Shown here: one piece after another, positions 1-12,216 of the stretch | How positions within the stretch are numbered: position 1 is the stretch's first letter | Layout: each line of letters starts with the position of its first letter | Origin: Anoxybacillus flavithermus | GTDB lineage: Bacteria > Bacillota > Bacilli > Bacillales > Anoxybacillaceae | Length of the DNA stretch: 62,411 nt | Direction: 5' to 3' | NCBI RefSeq assembly: GCF_002742685.1 | Contig: NZ_PEDM01000014.1 | Coordinates: 1-62,411 of the forward strand | The notes under the pieces: model-generated | What the model saw: the letters and a program-made list of their open reading frames with translations, nothing else | Database searches by the model: none | What the model was told of the DNA's origin: nothing | Position numbers and translations under genes: made by a program

Positions 1-130
1 TTGGTATCAAGGGATTAGAGGCATTTTGTTTGCCTAGTCACTGTCGAACTCGGGATTCAGTTTCATCGAATAAACATCAGTATACCGCACGAGTTGCATC
101 ATGGATAAGCAAGCTGAGTGCGGGACGACA
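1..130. other. No gene seen; possible outer end of an inserted element
   Basis: I see no convincing gene here. The short open frame that starts inside this stretch has no ribosome binding site and runs through the tRNA fragment that follows. Because the next feature is a broken 3' half of a tRNA, this stretch may be the terminal sequence of an integrative element lying mostly outside the window. That is inference only. Confidence 0.3.
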
Positions 131-176
131 AAGCCTTCTAAACCGTCGGTCGGGAGTTCGAATCTCTCCTAGGACG
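131..176 (+). pseudogene. 3' fragment of tRNA-Arg (anticodon TCT)
   Basis: The T arm (GGTTCGAA-type loop, here GAGTTCGAATCTC around 154-166), a variable region, the 3' acceptor strand CTAGGAC (169-175) and an anticodon loop CTTCTAA (135-141, anticodon TCT at 137-139) are recognisable as the 3' half of a Bacillaceae tRNA-Arg(UCU). The 5' half is missing: there is no 5' acceptor strand GTCCTAG and no D arm upstream, and the 5' side of the anticodon stem (AAAGC) no longer pairs with ACCGT. No CCA is encoded. It is therefore a remnant, not a working tRNA. Such 3' duplicates are typical att sites left by tyrosine-recombinase elements that integrate into tRNA genes. Confidence 0.7.
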
Positions 177-323
177 CTAAGACCCTTTGTGCAGGCAATT
201 TTCTTTGGTCAAAAAATGTTCAAAAATTTTTACATCTTTTCTTTTCCTTGATATATCAATTATGTAAGCGGATACAAAGTATTTTAACTAATCTAAATAA
301 TCAAAAAATTCAATGAAATAGTA

Positions 324-352
324 TTGACTGTTTTGGTAAATGGGCGTATGAT
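324..352 (+). promoter_or_regulatory. Sigma-A promoter of ilvE
   Basis: TTGACT (324-329), a 17-base spacer and TATGAT (347-352) give a near-consensus vegetative promoter. Transcription would start around 359, leaving a leader of about 70 bases before ilvE. The upstream region 177-323 is AT-rich and holds no gene. Confidence 0.8.
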
Positions 353-367
353 AATTTTCAAATAAAT
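353..367 (+). promoter_or_regulatory. Candidate CodY box over the ilvE start point
   Basis: The 15-mer matches the CodY consensus AATTTTCWGAAAATT at 12 of 15 positions and directly follows the -10 element, where binding would block transcription. CodY represses branched-chain amino acid genes in Bacillus when isoleucine, leucine, valine and GTP are plentiful. A second 12 of 15 match lies at 215-229. The region is AT-rich, so a chance match is possible. Confidence 0.5.
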
Positions 368-431
368 CTAACAAAATTCGCAATCAACAGAAGAAGCAAG
401 AGACGGCGAACAGGGGAAGAGGGGAAAAACA

Positions 432-1334
432 TTGAGTGAACAGTGGATTTTTCTAAACGATGAATTTGTGACGAAAGAAAACGCAAAAATCTCTGTATAT
501 GATCACGGTTTTCTTTATGGGGATGGGGTGTTTGAAGGCATTCGTGTGTACAGCGGCAACGTGTTTCGCATGAAAGAACATATTGACCGCTTATACAATT
601 CAGCGAAATCCATTTTATTAAACATTCCGTACACAAAAGAAGAATTAACAAATATTATCGTTCAAACGGTGCAAAAGAACGGCTTTGAAGATGCGTATAT
701 TCGCGTCGTTGTATCGCGTGGAGTTGGCGATCTTGGACTCGATCCGTATAAATGTCCAAAGCCACAAGTCGTTGTTATTGTCGAACCGTTAGCAATCTTC
801 CCAAAACATTTATATGAAACGGGCATTGAAGTGATCACTGTAGCAACACGACGAAACCGTCCGGATGTATTAAGCCCGAAAGTAAAATCATTAAACTACT
901 TAAACAACGTATTAGTGCGAATTGAAGCGCATTTAGCAAACGTCAGTGAAGCGCTTATGCTTAACGACCAAGGTTATGTCGCTGAAGGATCAGCAGATAA
1001 CGTGTTTATCGTCAAAAATGGCGTGTTATATACACCACCAGGATATGTCGGGGCGCTTGAAGGCATCACGCGCGATGCGATTATCGACATCGCCAAAGAA
1101 CTCGGCTATGTCGTCAAAGAAGAACCGTTCACTCGTCATGATGTGTACACAGCAGACGAAGTGTTTTTAACAGGAACCGCAGCAGAAGTCATTGCGGTTG
1201 TTAAAGTCGATGGTCGTGTGATTGGTGATGGGGTACCAGGTGAACATACGAAACGATTGTTAGAACAGTTTCGAAAACGTGTTGTTTCTGAAGGGGTAAA
1301 AGTATACGCTACACAAAATGTAAATGCTGGATAA
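432..1334 (+). CDS. ilvE: Branched-chain amino acid aminotransferase
   Basis: This 300-residue fold-type IV PLP enzyme transfers the amino group between glutamate and the 2-oxo acids of leucine, isoleucine and valine, the last step of their synthesis. The N-terminus has the family pattern with YDHGFLYGDGVFEGIR (residues about 23-38). The PLP lysine is in SPKVKSLNYLNN, and EGSADNVF and a GALEGITRD-type segment follow. The start is TTG at 432, preceded by a purine-rich AGGGGAAGAGGGG stretch. It has its own promoter and lies upstream of the T-box leader of ilvB, so its transcription should not depend on that attenuator. B. subtilis keeps its ilvE-type genes elsewhere. Confidence 0.95.
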   Translation: MSEQWIFLNDEFVTKENAKISVYDHGFLYGDGVFEGIRVYSGNVFRMKEHIDRLYNSAKSILLNIPYTKEELTNIIVQTVQKNGFEDAYIRVVVSRGVGDLGLDPYKCPKPQVVVIVEPLAIFPKHLYETGIEVITVATRRNRPDVLSPKVKSLNYLNNVLVRIEAHLANVSEALMLNDQGYVAEGSADNVFIVKNGVLYTPPGYVGALEGITRDAIIDIAKELGYVVKEEPFTRHDVYTADEVFLTGTAAEVIAVVKVDGRVIGDGVPGEHTKRLLEQFRKRVVSEGVKVYATQNVNAG

Positions 1335-1345
1335 CAAATCAATAA

Positions 1346-1650
1346 AGAAAAAGCGTTGAAGAGGACAAGTAGCGAGCGGGTTAGGCATCCACAGAGAGCC
1401 GGGGGAGCTGGAAACCGGTGATGTCTCCGTTCGTGAACTCCCCTCGGAGCGCCGTCCTGAACGATTTCTAGTAGGGACGGACGGGTGCACGTCACTCGTT
1501 ATTAAAACGAGCGCTGCGACGATCGTCGCGTGCTCCTGAGGTGGCTTTGCCACGAAAAAGGGTGGTACCGCGGGAAGGATGCAAGCCTTTTCGCCCCTTT
1601 GGTCCACGTGGACCGATGGAGGGGTGAGAAGGCTTTTCTTATTTCACATT
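1346..1650 (+). promoter_or_regulatory. T-box leader, leucine type, upstream of ilvB
   Basis: The 333-base gap between ilvE and ilvB holds a T-box riboswitch. The conserved T-box core GGTGGTACCGCG is at 1561-1572. In the stem I region, the GTGAA that usually precedes the specifier is followed by CTC (1438-1440), a leucine codon, which matches the ilv-leu leader of B. subtilis. The antiterminator region is followed by an intrinsic terminator. Binding of uncharged tRNA-Leu(GAG) would favour antitermination and expression of ilvB to leuD. I saw no clear promoter between ilvE and the leader, so read-through from the ilvE promoter is likely. Confidence 0.92.
1583..1640 (+). terminator. T-box attenuator terminator
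   Basis: AAGCCTTTTCGCCCC (1583-1597) pairs with GGGGTGAGAAGGCTT (1621-1635) and is followed by a T-rich tail. A second palindrome, GGTCCACGTGGACC (1601-1614), forms the upper part of the hairpin. It is the OFF structure of the ilvB leader. Confidence 0.85.
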
Positions 1651-1668
1651 TCTTTTAGGGGTGAAAAA

Positions 1669-3387
1669 ATGGCAGCGAATATGAAAGTGAAAGAAAGAGT
1701 AGCAAAAAAGCAAACGTTATGTGGAGCGCTTATGTTAATTGAAGCGCTCAAAGCAGAAAACGTAAAAGTGATTTTCGGTTATCCAGGAGGTGCTGTGTTA
1801 CCGATTTACGACAAGCTTTATGAGTCAGGCGTATTCCACGTGCTAACACGTCATGAACAAGGCGCTATTCATGCAGCGGAAGGATATGCCCGCATTTCAG
1901 GAAAACCTGGTGTCGTCATTGCCACATCTGGACCGGGTGCCACAAATATTGTGACAGGTTTAACGGATGCGATGATGGACTCCATTCCGCTTGTCGTTTT
2001 CACAGGACAAGTAGCATCGAGCGTCATCGGTTCAGATGCCTTTCAAGAGGCGGATGTGTTAGGAATTACAATGCCTATTACAAAACATAGTTACCAAGTA
2101 CGCGACATACACGAGCTGCCAAAAATCATTAAAGAAGCGTTTCATATTGCAACAACGGGGCGCCCAGGTCCTGTATTAATCGATATTCCAAAAGATATGG
2201 CCGTCGCTGAAGCGGAGTTTGATTACGAACAGGACGTACAGTTGCCGGGTTATCAGCCGACAACAAAACCGAACCATTTGCAAATTCGCAAGCTTGTTGA
2301 AGCCGTTAGCCAAGCAAAACGCCCGGTCATTTTAGCTGGAGCAGGTGTTCTCCATGCGAATGCCCATGAGCAGTTAAAACAATATGCCGAACAACAAAAT
2401 ATTCCTGTGATTCATACGCTTTTAGGACTTGGTGGATTTCCTGCCGACCATCCGCTATTTCTCGGAATGGCAGGAATGCACGGAACTTACACAGCAAATA
2501 TGGCATTGTATGAGTGTGATTTGCTCATTAATGTCGGCGCAAGATTCGATGATCGGGTGACTGGAAATTTAGCTCATTTTGCACCAAAAGCAACGGTCGC
2601 TCATATCGATATCGATCCAGCAGAGATTGGAAAAAATGTGCCAACAAAAATTCCGATCGTTGGGGATGCGAAAGAAGCACTCATTCAATTAATTGAACAA
2701 AATGGAAAGCGACCAGATGTATCAGAGTGGCTGAACAAGTTAAATGAATGGAAAAGAGAATATCCGCTTATGTACAAGCGCGAACCGGGCGTACTAAAAC
2801 CGCAGCGACTCATTGAAATGATTCATGAATATACAAACGGTGAGGCGGTTGTCACGACCGATGTAGGTCAACATCAAATGTGGGTGGCTCAATATTATAA
2901 ATTTAAACAGCCGCATCGTTGGGTCACATCAGGCGGACTAGGAACGATGGGATTTGGGTTGCCAGCGGCAATCGGAGCGCAATTGGCACAGCCAGAAGCA
3001 ACGGTCGTATCGATCGTTGGTGACGGTGGGTTCCAAATGACGTTGCAAGAACTGTCTGTCATTCAAGAGCTGAATTTGCCAATTAAAATCGTCATTGTCA
3101 ACAATCAAGCGCTCGGTATGGTTCGTCAATGGCAAGAAATTTTTTACGAAAAACGATATTCTCATTCACTCATTCCGAATCAACCGGATTTTGTCCGTTT
3201 AGCGGAAGCATACGGCATGAAAGCGATGCGCGCAACGACGGAAGAAGAAGCAGAATACGTATTGAAAGAAGCATTTGCGACAAATGCACCGGTTTTACTT
3301 GATTTTCACGTTTGTCCAGGTGAAAACGTATATCCGATGGTGGCGCCCGGAAAAGGGCTACATGAGATGGTGGGGGTGAAATGGTGA
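1669..3387 (+). CDS. ilvB: Acetolactate synthase large subunit
   Basis: This 572-residue TPP enzyme joins two pyruvates to 2-acetolactate, or pyruvate and 2-oxobutyrate to acetohydroxybutyrate, the first common step of valine, leucine and isoleucine synthesis. Visible are the N-terminal TPP domain with the catalytic glutamate region ([16 protein letters not shown]), a central FAD-type domain, and the C-terminal thiamine motif starting GDGGFQ and ending IVNN. The start is ATG 1669 with AGGGGTG at 1657-1663. A longer in-frame reading beginning at 1579 would start inside the T-box terminator and is rejected. The gene overlaps ilvN by 7 bases. Confidence 0.95.
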   Translation: MAANMKVKERVAKKQTLCGALMLIEALKAENVKVIFGYPGGAVLPIYDKLYESGVFHVLTRHEQGAIHAAEGYARISGKPGVVIATSGPGATNIVTGLTDAMMDSIPLVVFTGQVASSVIGSDAFQEADVLGITMPITKHSYQVRDIHELPKIIKEAFHIATTGRPGPVLIDIPKDMAVAEAEFDYEQDVQLPGYQPTTKPNHLQIRKLVEAVSQAKRPVILAGAGVLHANAHEQLKQYAEQQNIPVIHTLLGLGGFPADHPLFLGMAGMHGTYTANMALYECDLLINVGARFDDRVTGNLAHFAPKATVAHIDIDPAEIGKNVPTKIPIVGDAKEALIQLIEQNGKRPDVSEWLNKLNEWKREYPLMYKREPGVLKPQRLIEMIHEYTNGEAVVTTDVGQHQMWVAQYYKFKQPHRWVTSGGLGTMGFGLPAAIGAQLAQPEATVVSIVGDGGFQMTLQELSVIQELNLPIKIVIVNNQALGMVRQWQEIFYEKRYSHSLIPNQPDFVRLAEAYGMKAMRATTEEEAEYVLKEAFATNAPVLLDFHVCPGENVYPMVAPGKGLHEMVGVKW

Positions 3388-3902
3388 AGCGAATTATTAC
3401 AATGACAGTAAACAACCGTCCGGGTGTATTAAATCGCATTACAGGTTTATTTACGAAGCGACATTACAACATTGAAAGCATTACAGTTGGTCATACCGAA
3501 GCGGAAGGCATTTCACGCATGACGTTTGTCGTCAATGTAGATGATGAACGCATTGCCGAACAAATTACAAAACAACTAAACAAACAAATTGACGTGTTAA
3601 AAGTAGTTGATATTACCGATCAAGCGATTATCGTTCGAGAGCTGGCTTTAATTAAAGTGGCGGTCACGCCAGCAACGCGCGGGGAAATTTATACGCTTAT
3701 TGAACCGTTTCGTGCCGCAATTGTCGATGTGGCGCGCGATAGTCTCGTCGTTCAAGTAACAGGGGAGCCGGAAAAAATTGATGCGCTCATCGACTTATTA
3801 AAACCATACGGATTAAAGGAAGTTGCAAGAACAGGAACAACAGCGTTTCCGCGCGGTTCACAACGCGCATCATCAACAAATAAATCACTATTCATCATTT
3901 AA
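3381..3902 (+). CDS. ilvN: Acetolactate synthase small (regulatory) subunit
   Basis: This 173-residue subunit (called ilvH in B. subtilis) binds IlvB, raises its activity and usually confers valine feedback inhibition. The N-terminal ACT domain has the typical [17 protein letters not shown] segment followed by RRHYNIES-type sequence, and a C-terminal ALS_ss domain follows. ATG 3381 and GTG 3384 are both possible starts; the overlap with ilvB points to translational coupling. The last 15 residues (serine- and threonine-rich, ending in SLFII) look variable. Confidence 0.95.
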   Translation: MVKRIITMTVNNRPGVLNRITGLFTKRHYNIESITVGHTEAEGISRMTFVVNVDDERIAEQITKQLNKQIDVLKVVDITDQAIIVRELALIKVAVTPATRGEIYTLIEPFRAAIVDVARDSLVVQVTGEPEKIDALIDLLKPYGLKEVARTGTTAFPRGSQRASSTNKSLFII

Positions 3903-3907
3903 ATTAA

Positions 3908-6479
<2,572 letters not shown>

Positions 6480-6495
6480 CGAAGGGGGATGTCTT

Positions 6496-7605
6496 ATGTA
6501 TCGTATCGCTGTGTTACCTGGCGATGGTATTGGAAAAGAAGTGACAAAAGGAGCGGTAAAAGTTTTGCAAGCAATTGGTGATCGTTTCGGCCATACGTTT
6601 CATTTTTCATACGGTTTGATCGGTGGAGAAGCGATCGACCGTGAAGGAACACCGCTTCCAGAACAAACGCTTCAAATGTGCAAACAAAGCGATGCGGTAT
6701 TGCTTGGTGCTGTTGGTGGACCGAAATGGGACAGTAATCCACCGCACGTCCGTCCAGAAAAAGGATTGTTACAAATTCGAAAAGAAATGAATTTGTTTGC
6801 CAATGTTCGCCCCGTTACGTTTTATGAGAGTTTAGCAGCTTCTTCTCCGCTTAAGCCACATGTTATTGAAGGAGCAGATTTTGTCATCGTTCGTGAGTTA
6901 ACCGGCGGCTTGTATTTTGGAAAACCAAGTGAACGACGAGTAGAGAAGGGAGAAGAAGCTGTTGTTGATACGTTGTTTTATAAACGAGCAGAAATCGAGC
7001 GGATCATTACGTTTGCTTTTACACTTGCGCAAAAACGAAAGAAAAAAGTGACGTCGGTCGATAAAGCAAACGTGTTAGAATCAAGCCGCATGTGGCGAGA
7101 AGTAGCTGAGCAAGTGGCTAAACGTTTCCCAGACGTTCAACTTGAACATATGCTCGTCGATAATGCTGCGATGCAGCTCGTCCGCTCGCCAAAACAATTT
7201 GACGTCATTGTAACAGAAAATATGTTTGGCGATATTTTAAGCGATGAAGCATCGATGTTAACAGGATCGCTCGGCATGCTTCCGTCGGCAAGCTTGTCTG
7301 TTGACGGACCGGCATTATACGAACCGATTCACGGTTCGGCTCCAGACATTGCAGGGCAAAACAAAGCGAATCCGCTTGCAACGATTTTATCAGCAGCGAT
7401 GATGCTTCGTTTATCGTTCGGCCTTACAGAAGAGGCGGATGTCATCGAACGAGCAGTGAAACAAGTGTTAAATGCTGGGTATCGTACCGCAGACATTGCC
7501 CAACAAGGTGATTGTGTATTATCGACAACAGAAATGGTCGAAAAAGTAAAAGATGCCATTTTAGACGATGTAGCAATTGAACGAATCATGCAAGTGTATG
7601 TGTAG
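6496..7605 (+). CDS. leuB: 3-isopropylmalate dehydrogenase
   Basis: This 369-residue NAD-dependent enzyme oxidises and decarboxylates 3-isopropylmalate to the leucine 2-oxo acid. It begins [15 protein letters not shown] and has the substrate-binding [10 protein letters not shown], the Mg2+-binding [11 protein letters not shown] and the NAD-binding [12 protein letters not shown] segments of the isocitrate/isopropylmalate dehydrogenase family. ATG 6496 with AAGGGGG at 6482-6488 is preferred over an in-frame upstream start that would lie inside leuA. Confidence 0.95.
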   Translation: MYRIAVLPGDGIGKEVTKGAVKVLQAIGDRFGHTFHFSYGLIGGEAIDREGTPLPEQTLQMCKQSDAVLLGAVGGPKWDSNPPHVRPEKGLLQIRKEMNLFANVRPVTFYESLAASSPLKPHVIEGADFVIVRELTGGLYFGKPSERRVEKGEEAVVDTLFYKRAEIERIITFAFTLAQKRKKKVTSVDKANVLESSRMWREVAEQVAKRFPDVQLEHMLVDNAAMQLVRSPKQFDVIVTENMFGDILSDEASMLTGSLGMLPSASLSVDGPALYEPIHGSAPDIAGQNKANPLATILSAAMMLRLSFGLTEEADVIERAVKQVLNAGYRTADIAQQGDCVLSTTEMVEKVKDAILDDVAIERIMQVYV

Positions 7606-7616
7606 GAGGGATTGAG

Positions 7617-9032
7617 GTGGCGCCAAAGACGATTATTGAAAAAATTTGGGATGAGCACGTTGTATACCGTGAAGATGGAAAACCGGATTTATTATATATT
7701 GACTTACATCTCGTTCATGAAGTGACATCGCCGCAAGCGTTTGAAGGATTGCGTCAAAAAGGAAGAAAAGTGCGCCGCCCAGATTTAACGTTTGCAACGA
7801 TGGATCATAACGTTCCAACGGTCAATCGGTTTGTCATTGAAGATGAAGTGGCAAGAAATCAAATGACGGCATTGGAGCGGAACTGTCATGAATTTGGCGT
7901 TCCGCTTGCCGATTTAAACAGTCCAGAACAAGGCATTGTACATGTCATCGGTCCCGAACTTGGATTGACGCAGCCGGGAAAAACAATCGTGTGCGGGGAT
8001 AGTCATACGTCGACACATGGTGCTTTTGGGGCGTTAGCGTTTGGCATTGGCACGAGCGAAGTGGAGCATGTGTTGGCGACGCAAACATTATGGCAACATC
8101 GTCCGAAGACGATGCAAGTGAACGTCACAGGTGCATTGGCACCGGGTGTATCAGCAAAAGACGTCATTTTAGCGATTATCGGAAAGTTTGGCGTTGATTT
8201 CGGAACGGGGTATGTGCTTGAGTTTACGGGTGATGTCATTCGTCGTTTGTCGATGGAAGAGCGGATGACGATTTGCAACATGTCGATTGAAGCGGGCGCG
8301 CGCGCGGGGTTAATTGCTCCAGATGATGTGACGTTTGCATATTTGCGCGGGCGAAAATATGCTCCAAAAGGAGAAGCGTTTGAACAGGCAGTTGAAAAGT
8401 GGAAACAGTTATGCACAGATGAAGGAGCGGTATATGACCGTGTCGTTCATATTGATGGAAATGAAATTGCTCCAACGGTTACATGGGGCACGACGCCTGC
8501 GATGAGTTCTCCGATTGATGGAACCGTGCCTCACCCAGAAGAGTTTGCGACAGAAACGGAGAGAAAGGCAGCTCAGTTAGCGTTGCAATATATGGGGTTA
8601 AAGCCAGGAATAAAAATGACAGATATTGCTATTCAACATGTGTTTATCGGATCGTGTACGAACTCACGCATAAGCGATTTAAGAGAAGCGGCACGAATTG
8701 TGAAGGGAAAAAAAGTTGCACCGGGCGTGAGGGCGCTCGTCGTTCCGGGCTCACAACAAGTGAAAAAACAAGCGGAAGAAGAAGGAATTGCTCAAATTTT
8801 TATTGATGCAGGTTTTGAATGGCGTGATTCTGGCTGTAGCATGTGCCTTGGCATGAATCCGGATACTGTGCCAGCAGGTGAGCATTGTGCTTCAACGTCA
8901 AACCGCAATTTTGAAGGGCGGCAAGGAAAAGGAGCGCGCACGCATCTCGTCAGTCCAGCGATGGCAGCTGCGGCTGCGATTTACGGACATTTTGTTGATG
9001 TGCGCACATTGTATAAAGAAGCGGTACGATAG
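7617..9032 (+). CDS. leuC: 3-isopropylmalate dehydratase large subunit
   Basis: This 471-residue aconitase-family subunit carries the 4Fe-4S cluster and, with LeuD, isomerises 2- to 3-isopropylmalate. The cluster cysteines are in [10 protein letters not shown] (near residue 345) and CSMCLGMN (near residues 405-410). DHNVPT and [12 protein letters not shown] are also typical. The start is GTG 7617 with TAGGAGGGA eight bases upstream. An alternative that reads the next codons as the start has no better ribosome site. Confidence 0.96.
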   Translation: MAPKTIIEKIWDEHVVYREDGKPDLLYIDLHLVHEVTSPQAFEGLRQKGRKVRRPDLTFATMDHNVPTVNRFVIEDEVARNQMTALERNCHEFGVPLADLNSPEQGIVHVIGPELGLTQPGKTIVCGDSHTSTHGAFGALAFGIGTSEVEHVLATQTLWQHRPKTMQVNVTGALAPGVSAKDVILAIIGKFGVDFGTGYVLEFTGDVIRRLSMEERMTICNMSIEAGARAGLIAPDDVTFAYLRGRKYAPKGEAFEQAVEKWKQLCTDEGAVYDRVVHIDGNEIAPTVTWGTTPAMSSPIDGTVPHPEEFATETERKAAQLALQYMGLKPGIKMTDIAIQHVFIGSCTNSRISDLREAARIVKGKKVAPGVRALVVPGSQQVKKQAEEEGIAQIFIDAGFEWRDSGCSMCLGMNPDTVPAGEHCASTSNRNFEGRQGKGARTHLVSPAMAAAAAIYGHFVDVRTLYKEAVR

Positions 9033-9044
9033 GAGGAGAACGCG

Positions 9045-9629
9045 TTGGAACCATTCATTATTCATAAAGGAAAAGTAGCTGGTCTAGATCGTGCCAATGT
9101 GGATACGGATCAAATTATTCCGAAACAATTTTTAAAACGAATTGAGCGCACCGGATTTGGTCAATTTCTTTTTTATGATTGGCGCTATCTTCCAGACGGG
9201 ACGCCAAACCCGCATTTTGAGTTAAATCGCCCTGAAAATGAAGGAGCAACGATTTTAGTGGCAAATGAAAATTTTGGTTGCGGTTCATCGCGTGAACATG
9301 CACCTTGGGCGCTTGCTGATTACGGATTTCGTGCCGTTATTGCTCCTTCTTTTGCGGATATTTTTTATAACAATTGTTTAAAAAATAGTTTACTTCCAAT
9401 TAAACTTCCAAAAGAAGATGTCGTGTATTTATTAAAACAAGCGGAGCGGCCAGATTATGAACTAACTATTTCTCTTGAACAACAAGTCGTTTTTGACGAC
9501 GAAGGATTTACAAGCGCGTTTGACATCGACCCGTACCGAAAACAGCTTCTTCTAAAAGGATGGGACGAAATCGACTTAACGTTCGTATATGAACCATATA
9601 TTATCGCCTATGAAAAAGCACGCTCTTGA
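9045..9629 (+). CDS. leuD: 3-isopropylmalate dehydratase small subunit
   Basis: This 194-residue swivel-domain subunit completes the LeuCD isomerase. It shows DRANVDTDQIIPKQFLK near the N-terminus and the conserved NFGCGSSREHAPWAL. The start is TTG 9045 with AGGAGG at 9032-9037, which overlaps the leuC stop. It is the last gene of the ilv-leu operon, and its stop codon lies inside the terminator hairpin. Confidence 0.95.
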   Translation: MEPFIIHKGKVAGLDRANVDTDQIIPKQFLKRIERTGFGQFLFYDWRYLPDGTPNPHFELNRPENEGATILVANENFGCGSSREHAPWALADYGFRAVIAPSFADIFYNNCLKNSLLPIKLPKEDVVYLLKQAERPDYELTISLEQQVVFDDEGFTSAFDIDPYRKQLLLKGWDEIDLTFVYEPYIIAYEKARS

Positions 9630-9650
9630 CGATTTGTCGAGGGCGTTTTT
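9621..9650 (+). terminator. Terminator of the ilv-leu operon
   Basis: CGCTCTTGAC pairs with GTCGAGGGCG (with G-U pairs) around a five-base loop and is followed by five Ts. The 5' arm covers the leuD stop codon. Confidence 0.8.
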
Positions 9651-9712
9651 CGTTGAGTTTGTTCAAAAACATTGTTAAACTTAAAGGCAAATGTAAGCGA
9701 AGGTGAACGAAT

Positions 9713-10633
9713 ATGAAAAAACGAAAAGTCGTTCCACATCCATATGTAAAAGAGCGGTTGTTAACAGAAGGGATGAATGCGTTAAAAGAAAAGCGATATA
9801 AAGAAGGGTATACGTATTTAACACAATTAAAAGAGCTGCAACTTCACGATGATGATGTAGAAATGGCACTTGTCGTCTGTTTATTTGAAATGGGACATGT
9901 AGGAGAGGCAAAAGAAAGATGTGAACAACTGTTAGAGCGCGGCAAAGGGGATTGGGCAGTATACATTTCTATGCTCGTTCATTTACAACAATACGATGAA
10001 GTTGTCGCAGTCATTCATAAACTCCAGCGAAAAGGAATCGATTGCACGCCTTTTTTACCACTTTTACAGTTTAGTGAAAAAATGATTCGGTCTCAGCACG
10101 AACAACGGGCAAAACAATACGAATCGATTTTTCAAGGCAATGAATGGGCGAAACAACTTCGTATCCTTCAGCAACTTGATTTTCGTCTCGTTTCACACCT
10201 AGTGCCAATATTCGTTCGTTATTTGCGTGATGAAACGAAACACTCGATTGTGAAAACGACAATGTTACACATATTAAAGAAAGAACAAGTGACAGAGCCA
10301 ATGATCGTTAAAAAATTTGGTCAAACGATGACCGTTATTCCAGCCGAGCTCGATGAACAACAACAAAAGCGTTGGATAGAACAAGTGCTTGACATTGTTG
10401 AAAAAACGTGGGCGAAACAAAATCCAACAATGTATGAATGGTGTGAACAAATATGGTTTCGTTACATGTTTGCGATGTATCCATTTCTTCCAACAGAGCC
10501 GGTACAACAATGGGCGAATGCGCTATACACATATGTTGAGCAATGTGAAACAGGACAAACGATATGGACAAGTCCGCTCGTTTCCAAACTTTATGAAGCA
10601 GAAAAATTATGGCTCTCTGTTGAAAGTATATGA
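9713..10633 (+). CDS. ysoA: TPR-like protein, YsoA family by position
   Basis: This is a 306-residue, probably cytosolic, all-helical protein without a signal peptide or membrane segment. The first 110 residues look like degenerate tetratricopeptide repeats (KEKRYKEGYTYLTQLKEL, then MGHVGEAKERCEQLLERGKGDWAVY). In B. subtilis the TPR protein gene ysoA sits in the same place between leuD and tig, which is the main reason for the name. GAAGGTGA precedes the ATG at 9713. No enzymatic motif is visible and its function is unknown. Confidence 0.75.
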   Translation: MKKRKVVPHPYVKERLLTEGMNALKEKRYKEGYTYLTQLKELQLHDDDVEMALVVCLFEMGHVGEAKERCEQLLERGKGDWAVYISMLVHLQQYDEVVAVIHKLQRKGIDCTPFLPLLQFSEKMIRSQHEQRAKQYESIFQGNEWAKQLRILQQLDFRLVSHLVPIFVRYLRDETKHSIVKTTMLHILKKEQVTEPMIVKKFGQTMTVIPAELDEQQQKRWIEQVLDIVEKTWAKQNPTMYEWCEQIWFRYMFAMYPFLPTEPVQQWANALYTYVEQCETGQTIWTSPLVSKLYEAEKLWLSVESI

Positions 10634-10647
10634 TTGTATGGTATAAT
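10620..10647 (+). promoter_or_regulatory. Sigma-A promoter of tig
   Basis: TTGAAA (10620-10625), a 16-base spacer and a perfect TATAAT (10642-10647) lie about 90 bases before trigger factor. The -35 lies within the end of the preceding gene. Confidence 0.75.
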
Positions 10648-10734
10648 ATAGTGGTTGTATTACACATAAAACCGTGTATGCCTACATATATGTAGTTCAT
10701 TTACATGAATTTTTGAAGTTGGAGGGAAAGAAGC

Positions 10735-12021
10735 ATGTCGGCGAAATGGGAAAAACTCGAAGGCAACCAAGGCGTTCTTACAGTAGAAGTAGACGCTGAA
10801 AAAGTGAATGAAGGATTAGATGAAGCGTTTAAAAAAGTAGTGAAAAAAGTACAAATTCCAGGATTCCGTAAAGGTAAAATTCCTCGCTCTTTATTTGAAA
10901 AACGTTTCGGCGTTGAATCATTATACGCAGATGCGTTAGATATTTTATTGCCAGAGGCATACGCAAAAGCTGTTGAAGAAACAGGCATTGAGCCAGTCGA
11001 TCGTCCAGAAATCGACGTCGAGCAAATGGAAAAAGGAAAAAGCTTAATTTTCACTGCGAAAGTGACTGTGAAGCCAGAAGTAACACTTGGCCAATATAAA
11101 GGGCTTGAAGTTGAAAAGTTAGATGACACTGTAACAGACGAAGACGTCGAACAAGAATTAAAACGTTTGCAAGAGCGTCATGCGGAGCTTGTTGTGAAAG
11201 AAGAAGGAACAGTAGAAAACGGTGATACAGTTGTCATCGATTTCGAAGGATTCGTTGACGGTGAAGCGTTTGAAGGCGGAAAAGCAGAAAACTATTCTCT
11301 TGTTATCGGTTCAGGTACATTCATCCCAGGATTTGAAGAGCAATTAATCGGCATGGCGGCTGGGGAAGAAAAAGACATTGAAGTGACATTCCCAGAAGAA
11401 TATCATGCAGAGCAATTAGCTGGTAAACCAGCTGTGTTCAAAATTAAATTGCACGAAATTAAAGCAAAACAACTTCCTGCGCTTGATGACGAGTTTGCGA
11501 AAGACGTAGATGAAGAAGTCGAAACGTTAGATGCGCTAAAAGAGAAAATTAAAGAGCGTTTAACAAAAGAGAAAAAAGAAGAAGCCGAAGCAGCACTTCG
11601 CGATGCGGTTGTTCAAAAAGCAACAGAAAACGCACAAATGGACATCCCAGAAGTGATGGTGAAAAACGAAACAGACCGTATGCTTCGCGAGTTTGAGCAA
11701 CGTTTACAAATGCAAGGGTTAAACCTTGACTTATACTATCAATTCTCTGGACAAGATGAAGCGGCACTTCGCGAGCAAATGAAAGAAGAAGCCGAAAAAC
11801 GTGTTCGTGTCACATTGACGCTTGAAGCGATCGTAAAAGCAGAAAACATTGACGTAACAGAAGAAGAAGTAGAAAAAGAACTAGAGGAAATGGCGAACCT
11901 ATACAGCTTATCGGTCGATAAGTTAAAAGAACTTTTAGGTACATTAGGTGGCTTAAAAGAAGACTTAAAAATGCGTAAAGCAATCGATTTCCTTGTTGAA
12001 AACAGCAAAGTTGTTGCATAA
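10735..12021 (+). CDS. tig: Trigger factor, ribosome-bound chaperone and prolyl isomerase
   Basis: This 428-residue protein docks next to the ribosomal exit tunnel and shields nascent chains. The N-terminal ribosome-binding domain carries the signature [17 protein letters not shown] (near residues 43-59). A central FKBP-type PPIase domain (around 150-245, with [15 protein letters not shown]) and a helical C-terminal arm domain follow. TTGGAGGGAAAGAAGC precedes the ATG at 10735. It is probably a single-gene unit, bounded by its own promoter and a hairpin terminator. Confidence 0.96.
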   Translation: MSAKWEKLEGNQGVLTVEVDAEKVNEGLDEAFKKVVKKVQIPGFRKGKIPRSLFEKRFGVESLYADALDILLPEAYAKAVEETGIEPVDRPEIDVEQMEKGKSLIFTAKVTVKPEVTLGQYKGLEVEKLDDTVTDEDVEQELKRLQERHAELVVKEEGTVENGDTVVIDFEGFVDGEAFEGGKAENYSLVIGSGTFIPGFEEQLIGMAAGEEKDIEVTFPEEYHAEQLAGKPAVFKIKLHEIKAKQLPALDDEFAKDVDEEVETLDALKEKIKERLTKEKKEEAEAALRDAVVQKATENAQMDIPEVMVKNETDRMLREFEQRLQMQGLNLDLYYQFSGQDEAALREQMKEEAEKRVRVTLTLEAIVKAENIDVTEEEVEKELEEMANLYSLSVDKLKELLGTLGGLKEDLKMRKAIDFLVENSKVVA

Positions 12022-12029
12022 TGAGAAGA

Positions 12030-12064
12030 GAAAGAACAAGGTGCATCATGTGCCTTGTTCTTTC
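12030..12064 (+). terminator. Terminator of tig
   Basis: AAAGAACAAGGTGCA and TGTGCCTTGTTCTTT form a long hairpin with a short loop. The T tail is weak (TTT then CC). Confidence 0.65.
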
Positions 12065-12121
12065 CACATATAGTTGCAGTAATAAAAGTTTTCTAACTTT
12101 TCGCGCACATTTGCGTTTTTA

Positions 12122-12150
12122 TTGGCATACTTTTAAAGATTTATGATAAA
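12122..12150 (+). promoter_or_regulatory. Possible clpX promoter
   Basis: TTGGCA (12122-12127), a 17-base spacer and GATAAA (12145-12150) fit a moderate sigma-A promoter about 67 bases before clpX. The -10 matches at only four of six positions. I see no CIRCE or CtsR site. Confidence 0.4.
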
Positions 12151-12216
12151 ATGACGAATACATAACGTTTTTCTTTTTCGTGTACATATGAACGTAGAGA
12201 AATAAGGGGTGAAATC

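Noticed and set aside
30-251. A 73-codon open frame at the left edge
   Set aside because: It has no ribosome site and runs through the tRNA-Arg fragment; its sequence does not look like a protein.
1136-1607. Two minus-strand open frames under the end of ilvE and the T-box leader
   Set aside because: They lie in a structured RNA region and have no ribosome sites; cysteine- and serine-rich translation is typical of a shadow.
12065-12216. Search for a CIRCE or CtsR operator before clpX, and at 15285-15357 before lonA
   Set aside because: No inverted repeat or heptad repeat of the expected type was seen by eye.
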